A stretch of DNA of 64,000 nt, taken from assembly GCA_024362935.1 (NCBI GenBank), contig JANCRA010000003.1, positions 38,749,291 to 38,813,290 of the forward strand, written 5' to 3'. The number at the start of each line of letters is the position of its first letter. Within the stretch, counting starts at the first letter, position 1. Below the pieces are notes generated by a model that was not told the origin of the DNA, searched no databases, and saw nothing but the letters and a program-made list of their open reading frames with translations. Source of the stretch: Setophaga petechia (taxonomy: Eukaryota > Chordata > Aves > Passeriformes > Parulidae). Shown in pieces: positions 1 to 11,371 of this stretch. The position numbers and the translations under genes are program-made.

Positions 1-2
1 TT

Positions 3-40
<38 letters not shown>
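1..40. repeat. Poly-T run at the left window edge
   Basis: Nearly pure T for 40 bases with one C at position 4. It may continue outside the window, and could be a poly(A) tail of an element on the minus strand or a simple homopolymer. Confidence 0.9.
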
Positions 41-42
<2 letters not shown>

Positions 43-548
43 TTAGGTTTCTGTTTGTTTGATTATTTGGGTGGTTTTTAGTTACAATGTACTTTAAACT
101 TGAAGAAATTCTCAGCATCCTCTTAAGGGAGACAAGAGTATCAGCTATGCAAGTAGATTACAGAGAGGGCCAGACTGGCATTCAAGGATTGGTTGATTTA
201 AATATTGCTCTGTATTTCTCTGTGCTCATAGCACAGTTGCTGTGCTGTTTGAATTCCTGTGCAACTATTAATGTTGTTTCACTTTTGTGGAGACATTTCT
301 TTTAAAAGGAGAGAAACTAAAACAGAAATAGATTTGGTTGTAAATGTCCATCATATTAATGATCCTTAAAAAGAAAAAGGAAAAATACAGTTGTGATACC
401 AGGTTTCCTCATATCTATTTTCATTTTAAGATGCAAATACAGGCTGAAACCTCCACAGTAGCATGCAGTCATCCAAGTATACATGTATATGTATAATATG
501 TATATAGAAATATATGTGTACATATTTCTATGCACTATGTATGTTTTT

Positions 549-564
549 GTGTGTGTGTGTGTGT
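549..564. repeat. (GT)8 microsatellite
   Basis: Eight GT units, preceded from about 478 by AT/GT-rich imperfect simple sequence (TATATGTATAATATGTATAT). Confidence 0.9.
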
Positions 565-3500
565 AAAGCAAGAAACTTTGTGAATCCCCCATCACATATT
601 TAAAGAGCAAAACTACAAGAAAAGCAGAAAGAGCAAAAATGCATGAAAATCCTGAAGGACTTTATTAGAATCCAACATTAACCCAAATCAAGGAAACACT
701 CCTCTGCATCAGTTGTGAATCCCCATTTAGGATCCTGCCAACTATGCCAATTTGTCATGAAAGAGTGTTTAGGGTTGCTCAAAGAAACACTATCAAAGGT
801 ATTAGCAAAAGAGATTTTAACAGAAATTTATAAAAATGCAGCTTAACAATGCTTGATGGCAAGGTTCCATCCATTGCTTACTATATGGATGAATCATAAA
901 AAGGAAAATTGATTTAGCATTGATTAAAATGATTTACACAAAGGCAGAAGATTCAAAAGGATAAGGAATACCCTGTCATTGAGTCACAAGGTTAAGAGTA
1001 GAACCCTCTTGCTTTCTAAACTCCTGATGGGACTTAGGTGGGGCTTGGTCCAACCTGTACAGCTCAAGCAATTATAATGATTAAGCCTTTATTTCAGTGA
1101 CTGACTCAAAATGGAGTAAAATAAGTTTTCCTTTTACAACACCACATTACTGCATTTTTCTGCTGTCAGAAACTGAGTGTTTAGTGCAGTGGGAAGCACA
1201 GAGAATGTCCCTATGTCATGTGTCTCACTAGAATCTTTAATGCCACAGTAGCCATGCAAACTACACAGAAGCACGTGTTTGGAGCTTTTCCTTTTGTATA
1301 AAAGGTCTAAAATCTGGATTCTTGTCTAGTGACTCCTCTTAACAACTCACTGAAGGGACTTCTGACATCTCATTATTTTAATTTCTGAATTTCTCCTTTC
1401 TACTCCCTAGACAAGTAAGAGTAATCTCATCACTTCCATCACAAAAAGTACCCAACAGTCTTACCTAGATTTAAGAAGTCAGTGGGTCACAATTCTTCAG
1501 TCTTTATTTAGGCTTTACCAAACTTGTGTTAAACTTTTTTTTTTCCTGGCAGGAAGTTAGGTTAAGAATTGAGCCCATATAAATTCTCTTTGAAAAATTC
1601 TTTAAAATTTTTAAGAGAAGATGTGTTCAACAGTGAGCTATCCATATTCTCTGCCGTTTCCACACAGTGAGCAACCTCACTTCAGCATGTGGTAATCCTC
1701 AAGCTATCTGCAATGACTGATGGCACATTACAGGTACTGGATGCAGAGACATGTTCTGTCACATTCCCCATGGAGTGCAACTTCCTGTATTCCTGTACAG
1801 TCATCCATGGCTCGTGATCCTGGCTCATCAAGTGCCTATTTCATACTCCAGGCAGCTCCATTTATTTGGAACTGCTGCTGAGAAACCCTTGATTACTACA
1901 CCTACTATTCAAAGAAAAGTGCTCAAGACAAAAAGAAATTCCCAAAAGAGAAAGACAGTTGTTTACCTCCTAAAAAAATCTCTGAAACATTATTCTTTGC
2001 TACCTTTCATAATATCACCTTTTGCAAGAAGGTACTGTGATTCCTGCCTGTGCTTCCAATCATTCAACAATGGCACAATTCTTTATTATTCTGATTTACT
2101 CACTGGATTAAGGAGAATTATGTCAAAAGAGAAAAAAAGAGAAGCTGTGTTAACATGTTAGTTCAGAGAAACATTCTACCCAGTCTGTTGCCCTTTTATC
2201 TTCCTGATTAAATAAAAATTAAAAATTAAAACAAAGAATTTTCTTGCATGCCCTCACTTTTCTTTAGATATATACACGGGAATGTGTCTTCATGATTTGG
2301 GACACTTGTAAATATTGAATAGTATAAAACAGGATCCCTCCTTTATCACCATGGTCAAAATAATTTTTTTGAAAGACAATTTTTTCCCACTTTATTTTCT
2401 CACAGCACTTCAGGGCATGCCCATTTACTGTGTTTGCACAGAATACATGGTCAGAGAGGGAGTTACTGATGGTGATGGGATTATTTCTCCCCTCATTTAG
2501 CAGACTGTAAGACGTGTACTCCCAAAGCAGCAATGACTGCAGCTTTTCCACCACCCATGAGATCACAACCATAATGAAAGAATTTCCTTTTCCATTACTT
2601 ACAACATTCTTTCTTTTTATTATTTCCCCAATTCTTCTGGCTTAAAACACAAAACCTGAGCAAAGAATATCTATTTCCCTGAGCACTTTAAGCAAAGTGG
2701 ATATAAATCCCTCCCAGGGATCTCTCAACTTAGAACTCTGTATTTTACGGAATTTTGCAATTCTGACCTAGAAATTGAATTTATTTTATCTTTATTAGAA
2801 TATGGATTTACATTTATGTTCCCATTTATGAATAACCAGATCTTAATGGAAGAAATTATTAAACAGGAAAGCAAAGTAGTGATAATCAGTGCAGAAATGT
2901 TATTGTTGATCCTAATAGTTTCTCCTTGAAAGGGTAGGCCTACATATTCATCTCTGCAATACAAACAAAACCATTCCTCCAAAATAGATTTTCTGATTTG
3001 AAGAGATGTAGTTAAATAATTTAATTCATCAGCTCTCTCTTACTATGTTGGCCATAGAAAGGAAATTATATTCTACTGCAACTAGAAATAACTGGATGGG
3101 ACACTATTGCAAAAATCCTTCACAGCACTTTTAAAGAGGAGTAAATAAATGATTTCGTGCTCTGTGCTGATGTATGTGGCCCCACTGGCTTGAGGGGGAG
3201 TGCACATAGTGACAATAATTTCACAGATTTGAGAAAAAAATTTTTACACTACCAGTAGCAAAGGGAATGACAATTGTAATAGAGCCCAGTAAAGAAGTGG
3301 GTAACATAAAATATTTTGCCAGGATCAACAGATTATTTTGCATGTTTAAGCCACATTGTTTTGGTGGCATGCAGAGATGTGCAATTTAAAAATGAGCTAA
3401 AATAGATAGACTACTTTGCTGAGAAAATCTGAAGATGCACTGCAGTACTTGCAGGAATTTTGCCAGTTTGTGCATATTTACCTCTATGGTAATGAAGACA

Positions 3501-4777
3501 ATTATTTCTACAGGGTCAGAGGAGAACAGATGTTTATAAACAGATGATATTATCTGCATAAATACTAATGCAAATGATAATTTGACAATCTTCATATGTT
3601 TTTTCTACCAGCTTGCATTAAGCAAAACTAAATTATTTCAGTGACTGAGAATGCAACCATTGTTTTGCAAAGTCTCAGGAACAAACCCGATTTTTCCACA
3701 GTAAGGTGTCCTTGGTATTTTTCTAAATAACAAGAGTCAGTAATGATTTAAAAAGCCAGTATGTCATCCACTGAAGCCACTGATAGCCTTTCTTATATTC
3801 ATTTCAGGAAAAAACAACAAACAACAAACAAGCCCACAAAAATTTGCTTAAGCCAAAAATAATAGGTTTTATAGGGAAATCCAATGTTTGCACCAATCCC
3901 ATCACACATGTTTTGCTCTCACAAATAAATTGGCTGCCACCCAGAAAAACTCCCTTTTAATATGTACACCCATTTGGGCTCCTAAATTGAAGAATCAAAG
4001 CTTCATAAGGTTTTAGTCACAAGATTCTGCAGTTACCCAAAAGGGCAGGAGCAGCAGAATCACTGCTTCAAAGCAGCTCTCACAGTTTATATGGCCATGG
4101 TTTTGCTTTCCTATGATGTTTGTTTGGCATTCTTGTTCAAGATAAATAATGCTTGTGCGTGATACTGATACATTCCTTTTCCCAGAACATTATTAGAGGT
4201 ATGAGTTTAACCTGTAGCAATTACATCATATTTGCTCTCAGTATGGTGAACTGAAGTAATTTGAAAGCCCATATTACCTGTTAAACAGATTATGTGTAAG
4301 GCTCTCTTTAGCCACTCTAACAGCAGATCTCAGAGGAGTATTAGGATCTTTCTATTTGAAATTTAAAACAATACAAATGAAAATAATCTGCTTACATGCT
4401 TGATTTCAGGATTTCTATATTTCTTCTTCAGATTAGTTTATGATACCTTATTTATTTTCACATCACTCCATTTCAAGTGAATTGAAAATGATGAATTGCT
4501 CCTCGGTCCTGACGTATCAGTGCTGATTTTCTGTTCATCATTAATTATATCTGTTGGTCTGGGAGGACATATATTAGATAAAAACTTGTTCAGCTTTAAT
4601 TGTCACTGAATTAAATACTGGGAAAAGGGAGTAATTTTCCATGAAGCCAAGAGCTGTTAATGGGCACAGCACAGCAGTTGTGGCCTCACCAGTGCTGAGC
4701 AGAGGGGAGGATTGCCTCACTTGATCTGCTGGCAGTTCTTTGCAGCCCACGACATCATTACTTTCTTTGCAAGAAGG

Positions 4778-5400
4778 TGTCCTGGTTTCAGCTGGGATGG
4801 AGTTAATTCCTTCTCAGTGGCTGGTACAGCACTGTATTTTGGGTTCAAAATGACAATAATGTTGATAATAAACTGAAGGTTTGGACTTTGCTAAGCTGTG
4901 TTTATCTGAAGTCCAGGACTTTTTTTGTTTGTATATGTCTCATGCTCTGTCAGTGAGGAGGTAGACCAAGGAAAGAAAGGTACACCCAGGAAGGAAACTG
5001 GGAGGGAGCATAGCCAGGAAGGGTGACTTGAACTGGGCAAAGGGATGTTCCACACCATGGAATGTCTTGTCCAGTACATAAACTGGGGGAGTGACCTGGA
5101 ATGAAGGGCTGGGAGGAAGGGCAATTTGGGTTCAGGAGCAGGGTCTGGCATCAGTCAGTGGGTGATGAGCAATTGCATTGTGCATCAGGGGTTTTTTGGG
5201 GTTTTTTTGTTTTGTTTTGTTTTGGGTTTTTTTTTTTTTTTTTTTATTATTATTATTTTGGTTTAAGTTATCAGACTGTTCCTATCTCAACCTGCAAGCC
5301 TTTGGATTCTCCTCTCCCTTCCACCAGGGGATGGGGGGCAGGGTGACAGAGCAAACAGCTGGATGGTGTTTAATTTCCAGCTGGGCTTTAAACCAGGACA
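4778..5400 (+). mobile_element. Solo LTR of an avian endogenous retrovirus (ERVL-like)
   Basis: A 623-bp element opens with TGTCCTGGTTTCAGCTGGGA and closes with TTTAAACCAGGACA, so TGTCCTGG and CCAGGACA form terminal inverted repeats with TG...CA ends. The opening matches a very common neoavian ERVL-type LTR known to me by sequence pattern. Flanking 5-mers are GAAGG (4773-4777) and CAAGG (5401-5405), a target duplication with one mismatch. A TATA-like ACATAAAC lies near 5076. A G/T-rich stretch at 5187-5263 ends in a TTATTATTATT run and looks expanded. No internal viral genes flank it, consistent with LTR-LTR recombination leaving a solo copy. It is non-coding. Confidence 0.88.
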
Positions 5401-8400
5401 CAAGGGCACATTACTCTCTCATTTACCCAGTCTGTTCATCATTTTCAGTGTTTTGTTTCTGTTGCAATTCCTGGAGAAAATGCTATGTGGTCTAAAGTTC
5501 AGCTTAATTGCTACCTGGACTGACAAACAGGGCACCAAGCACCTCCCACAGTTAGTAGGAGATGGTCTTTAAAAGCTAATAAGTTTTTGGTCTTGCTTTT
5601 GCAAGCAATCAGGGAAAAATAATTTCAATCTTTCAGCCCTTATTATGGAAAGTTACAGACTCACTTCTAAAAAAGTGATGATTTTGCATTAGAAGAAAAG
5701 CTAATACTTAATTGAGCAAGACTTTGAGCAAAATGAAACAGCTGAATCAGTCTGGAACAATGTAGTGTTGAAACAGGAAGGGAAAAAATGTTTACATTTG
5801 GAAAGAGGAAACAATTCAAATGTCACTGTGTGAATTTTTTGTTTAAAAGATCCTAGTATCGAATCAATAGGAGAGGAAAAAAAACAGAAAAGAGAATAAT
5901 AGTTTAGATGTAGGTGTGGTCTAAGGCAAAAATTACACCACAATCTCATTTCCAGTTAGCTATCAATCATAAAAAAAGAGAAATGCACATTGCTGTTTGC
6001 TGTTTGTGGGATTTGGTTTCCTGTGTAGTAAACTGTTCTTTGCTCACAGTTCTAAAATATCACATGAAGCTGTACTAAAATATAAGGTACAGGCCAGCCA
6101 TGTGAACTATCTCAACCTGCAAGCCTTGGACTCTGTATGATGGACCTGTCTGACCATTTTTTTAGTGCACCCTCTTTTCCAGAATCTTGATTGAAAATGG
6201 CTTTATATTCTAATAGTCATTAAAAAGGAAAATATTAAGTAACAACTGAGCCAAGAAAGGGAAGAGTTCTCTAGAAACTTTTCCATGTTCTAATGATTCT
6301 CTTTTTACAGTTACTTCTTTCTGATACCTCAATTAGTCAGATTTTGTTTCACACATGTGCTGCTTCTGTGAGATCTCTTCCATTTACTTTCTCCCAAGTT
6401 TGACTGAAGTGGTTCCTACAGATCTCAACTCTGTGTGCTTTTATGCTGTTCTTGCTATTGCTAAAACTCTTTACCACATGCTAACACAAGAGCTGGATGG
6501 TATCAGCTCGCTCCCATGCTCAGAAGGAATCTGGGGAAGATGTAGCAGATTCTTTCACTCTAAAAGTCACTGAAAAGATGTTAGTAAAGGTTGTATTAAA
6601 ATTTTATCAAAGGGATTGAGAATTCAGTTTGAAAATCAACACTGCCACTGTATTAAAACATTGTGATAATCTAGATTAAAAACATTTTAAAACTAATTTT
6701 GTCTGCTTTTATCTGCTAGGCCTTCAGCGATTTCTCAATTAAATTGCCCTTAAACACTCTTTATGAGAAAGTAATGTAGATCAGCTTTTTTTCTGCCAGC
6801 TATTAAAGCAAGTTACTTCATTCATACAATTCATCTATTCAACTGCAACAGGGATCATTTAACTAAAACTTGTCTCTTTGACTGATTTCTGTGTTTCAGT
6901 TCCCCTTCCTTTCCTTCTCCTTTTCTTATTTATTCTCTTCATGAATTCACTAAAAATTTATTGCAAGAAATGTCAAACTTAGTACATTACACATTTGGGG
7001 ATATAATTCAGATGGTTTGCTTTACTCTGTGTATTTATGTTTAACATGATCTTACAGAAAACTCTTATCTTCAACAAATTGCTCTCAGATTTTGGACTTC
7101 CTATTTCCGTAGTTTGTAAGGCTGAACAGAAAGAACCGAGCAAAAAGAAGCTGGATGACGTAAAAGACTATTTGCTCCCACTATAAAGAACACCAAGCTA
7201 GGGAGGCAATGAACTTGTGAGGTTTCCTGAGGAAACTACCTTGCCATAGCAACCAAAGGCTTTTTAGAGCTAACAGAGGAAAAGGTTGATCCTTGACATC
7301 TGGGGTACAGCTCCAATCACCCTTCTCATGCTTCTACACCAAAGCTCTAGATCATCCAGCTCTAGAATTCATGTTTCTATTTGATTTAAAATCTTAGAAG
7401 AAATTTTAAATTGCCTACAGCAGGCAAAACAATAATGACACACCTGAACAGCAATGGCTTTGTCCCAGATTTCCAGGAAGAAATGCAGCAGATGGGTAAT
7501 CATCAGAACCATACCACTGCAGTCCCTCCCACGCTGGGAACTACCAAGTACCTTTGCCATGGAGCACTAATAGGAGCACAGAGATGCAGCTGAGATTTAA
7601 CTAATGGCAGACAATGTTCCAAATGAAGACAAAGAATGCTCCTGCATCCTCTCAGTAGTCTTTTTGTTTTCACTCCACAAATGCATGAAAGAGCTGTTCA
7701 TTGTACTGGTGCTGTGCCAAGGAAGAAAGCAATTCATGGGTTTGACCTTCAGTGGATTGGACCAAAATACTGATGCTAAATCTCTCCTTCACCACATGAC
7801 TGACCTCCCACGTGCTACCCAGGAAACCTTGAATCTTCACATTGTATTTTTCTATTTAGTTCAGGCATAGAAAAAATACTGCAAAGTTTGTTCCTAGTTG
7901 AAAATTATTGGTGAAAACTGTTGCTGTCTCTACCAGGTCTGATTAAATGGGATTAGGTTACTAAGAAGCTGACAAGAGAAAAAAAAAAGATTTATGCCAC
8001 ATTTCCATTTGTACAGCACAATCTATATTATCCCTTCTGTAACCACAAGCTGTCTGAGCCTCACACTTCTATTGCCCCATATTAACCAGATTTTAATGAC
8101 TATGCTTGTGCACTTCTGCAACTACAAGTTGTTTATGCAAAAATAAAAGCTATAAAACCTAAAGGATTACTATCCCGAGGAGGAACACACTATAATGTTC
8201 TGGCAACAAATCAGAAGTTTTTTACCATGGTTGCATTAAAATAAAAAAAATGTTGTCCTCTGTCCAAAAACCCACCCAGAAACAACAGAGGGTTAAGGTT
8301 AAGGGTAGAATTTTTAGCATCTAATAATTGCTTACCACATCAGTTGGACTAGTGGGGAAACTTCCAAAATTCAGATATGCTTTGAATTCCAATGAATAGT

Positions 8401-8944
8401 ATTCCAAATAGTATTCAATAGTATGCCAAAAAGTTATTTAAAAAATTACTGCAACTAGGGAAAAAAACCCTGAAACAACGAAGCAGCAAGGTTTGCATGC
8501 AAAACTCCTTCAAATAAATTATATTGAAAACTGCTACATCTTTTGAGTTATTCCAGGCTGATTTCAGACTGGTAAGCAGCAGGAAGTAGAACTAGCATTG
8601 TGTTTTACTCAGTCTCTTCTACTGTGTTTTGGTGATACCTCCACTGCCAGCTTCCCTCAAAGATTCTGTTGCCTCTATAGTCCACCCTGTGCTTGCACTC
8701 CATCACTTTTGGGAAGTAGGACTTTCAAAGCAGAACAATCAGGTTTGTCCCCAGTAGGAAGCTGCAGGCAATAGTGCAGGCATTCCAGGTGTAGGCAATG
8801 CTCCAGCAGGCAACGGGCACGCCTGGCTCACCCTCACTGCTCTGCACCCAGCTGGCACTCCTTGATATGTTAAACCTCATGCCTGGCCCTTCATGCCATC
8901 TCTTTATATGCAAATACACACCATCACTGATATTTTAGGAGAGC
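5401..8944. other. Intergenic sequence, no gene seen
   Basis: AT-rich non-coding sequence with the 21-bp LTR match at 6107. Frames at 7411-7870 (60 and 88 codons) have no recognisable domain. No promoter-like CpG cluster is visible. Confidence 0.7.
6107..6138 (+). repeat. Possible small fragment of the same LTR
   Basis: Twenty-one bases (6107-6127) are identical to LTR positions 5282-5302, and weaker similarity continues for about 10 bases. The flanks do not match, so this is either a tiny second remnant of the LTR family or a chance or duplicated piece. Confidence 0.35.
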
Positions 8945-9001
8945 AAGGCAGGTGGACTAAATAATCTCAAGAGATCTATTCCAGCCTCAACCAGGTTTCT
9001 A
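8945..9001 (+). mobile_element. Short CR1 3'-end remnant
   Basis: The block GCAGGTGGACTAAATAATCTC, AAGAGATCTATTCCAGCCTC, AACC resembles the last 50-60 nt of CR1 (GTTGGACTAGATGATCTC... TTCCAACCTCAAC). The terminal octamer repeats are not preserved. It is short, so confidence is moderate. Confidence 0.6.
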
Positions 9002-11152
9002 AAAAACACCAGAAGTGCAAAATCTTTTAGGATACCAACTCAGACATGAGCCTCAGTGTGGATTATGCTTGATTGTCCTATGTCAAATAACCTAGAGAAC
9101 ACTCACTGTCCATGCAGAAGTCCAAATTTACACGAATATAATCTGTGATCAGATGGCACTTAACCAAGGTACATTTAAAACCATGTTTAGAAACAGGTTC
9201 ATATGATATAAATGGGCCAGAAGGGATATGGGGAAATTCTATCAAAAATGCATAATAAATAGTTCTATCAACTCTTCTTCTGGATCTGAGAGAGTGACTG
9301 AAGGTCACTTTTAAACCACAGATTTTACTTGTACTACAGAACAGTAAAGCAACCACTTGGAAACAAAACCAATAATCATGTCTGAATGCAACAGCTGAAA
9401 GTTTGATCAAATCCTACTGCTATGCAGATTCGTGCAAAGAATTTAGGCACTATTTATAAACATAAACTCACTGAAATTATAACTTGTATGTTCACAAGAA
9501 CATTTAATTTATTTTTGTGTCCCTCTCACTGCTTGCTCTCGATGAAATCAACCTGCGAGTTGAGGAGGTTTCCCAGAAAACAAAAAAAAATTCCATTTTA
9601 GAGAAATATAGAATAATCACGCTAGAAATCATTCTTACTGCATTAAACCTCCTCTGCTTACAAAAATCTGAGAGAATCAGACACATCATCTACAAGAACT
9701 TCAGTTTTTCATTCCTTAGTTTTTGCCACACCTCTATGGAATCATCATATGGTCTTACCCCTGGATCACTTACTAGAATGGCAATCAGAGACAAAGAAAT
9801 GGAAACACTTTTTTGTTGTTGCCTTTTAGTTCTTCCACTCTAGTTTAATCATCACCTGTCACTTAGGAATACCATCACATCAGGACTTGTATCTAAAAAA
9901 GCAAATCACCGTGTAAAAAATAACTTTGTGGGCTTTATATGTTGACCTTGATGTGTTCCTTCCAGAAAAGAATTACATCATTTTAGTTGATACTATGCAT
10001 AATGCCTATGGGGAATTTTCCCCTGGGCAGAATGTTGATGGCTTAGTTTTATAATTCAAAACCTCTAAAATGGTTTCCAGAAATTTTTCACCAGATAGAT
10101 GAAAAATTATTGAATTTCTGACACAGCTTTTCTTTTCTGAAACATACAAATTTAGTTATTTCTTCTGAATAAAATTTATTACACTGAACTTGAGGAATCC
10201 CAGGGTTTTGAATTTCACAGAAAAAAAGCAGGTTTTATGGCAATTCATACTCTTTATGAAATAAGCATTAAGTGTTGCTTTTGCAGAAATAAAATGCTTT
10301 TTAGAAATGAAGATTTTTTTTTTCTAACTTAGGGTTTGAACATTTAGATGAAGACATTGCCAGTGAAATTATTCAATCTCTTTAAATGAAGCGAAATTTC
10401 AAAGCAGTTGAGACCAAGTACATTGTTCTGTACTCCCTTCCCTTTATCTATCCTGCATTTTTCAAGCCTCTCCACAACCACCCTTGAGTGTTTCCCTTTG
10501 ATTATGACTTTCCTACATTGAAGGGATTAGATAGTTCTGTGGAATTCCACCACTGTCTCGTTTTCTGTCAGCCACAATTGTCTCCCCTATTCAGCAGCCA
10601 GCACAGCAAAACTAAATTGTGGCTATAAACGCATGTCCACTTCCTGACAATGTAATGCATTGACCAACCGAAATCTTCTACAAGACTTTTCTAAAGTGAA
10701 CTGATGAACAATAATGAACAATAATGTAATATTTACTTTACCAGATCAACAATGCTTGTATTTTATTGTTTCTTATATGCTACATCATTTTATGCACTAT
10801 TTACACATAAAAATTCCTGGCTGACGTAGCCACTCTGGGTATGCCATTAACTCAGACACTAAGAGTGGCAAAGTGCCCTTGGAGCCCCAGGCAGCAGCCC
10901 TGAGCTGAGCCCAAGATAATGGGGGTGTGAGGATTTTCCCCATGGAAAATGGCCACCGTTCACATCCAGTCGCTCATGGCCAACAGTGGGGTGCCACCTC
11001 CTAGAATCACAAACTTGCTGGATTCCTCCCAAACCAAAGCTGCCAGCAAGCAGGACTCTGGCTGCCCTTGGAACCCCAAACACCACATCTCCAAGTGATA
11101 TTGTACATACCTACACTAGCAAGAGAAATACATGAACAAGGTGAGAGAGAGC

Positions 11153-11201
11153 ATTGTGTACTAAACTCTTGCCTTCAACAGGCAAGAGTTTAGTACATAA
11201 T
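11153..11201. repeat. Near-perfect hairpin: 21-nt arms with a 7-nt loop
   Basis: Arm 11153-11173 pairs with arm 11181-11201 at 20 of 21 positions as Watson-Crick pairs, the remaining one being G opposite T (11156/11198). The loop is TTCAACA at 11174-11180. The core arm TACTAAACTCTTGCC is matched exactly by GGCAAGAGTTTAGTA. No flanking terminal repeats are visible. Confidence 0.95.
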
Positions 11202-11343
11202 TTCTATTCACTTCAGCCACTCAGAATAGCTCTTCTGGTGTAGCAAAGCCAATAATTTCTCACCTGTGCAATTACACATGGTGATGTCCTGTGCCACATA
11301 CGGACTTCTTGCAGGAGTAAAACAATGTTTTCAATTACTAAAT

Positions 11344-11371
11344 GGGGGGGGGGGGGGGGGGGGGGGGGGGG
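11344..11371. repeat. 28-base poly-G run
   Basis: Twenty-eight consecutive G, followed by GAGGAGGGGAGAAAGAGG. It could form a G-quadruplex and is a difficult homopolymer for sequencing. Confidence 0.95.

Larger units (their letters stand above)
1..4777. other. Intergenic AT-rich sequence, no gene seen
   Basis: Apart from the poly-T edge and the GT microsatellite this stretch holds no recognised repeat or exon. The longest open frame (1751-2161, plus, 136 codons) has no motif and many stop-free windows of that size are expected by chance. A segment at about 4300-4640 lacks simple sequence and repeats; it could be a conserved non-coding element, but that cannot be judged from one genome. Confidence 0.7.

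Noticed and set aside
1751..2161. 136-codon plus-strand frame
   Set aside because: Featureless translation in AT-rich intergenic sequence with no promoter or splice support.
9517..9843. Frame with a helical-looking stretch (LALDEINLRVEEVSQKTKK)
   Set aside because: Looks protein-like for about 20 residues, but the rest is random in character and no family is recognised.
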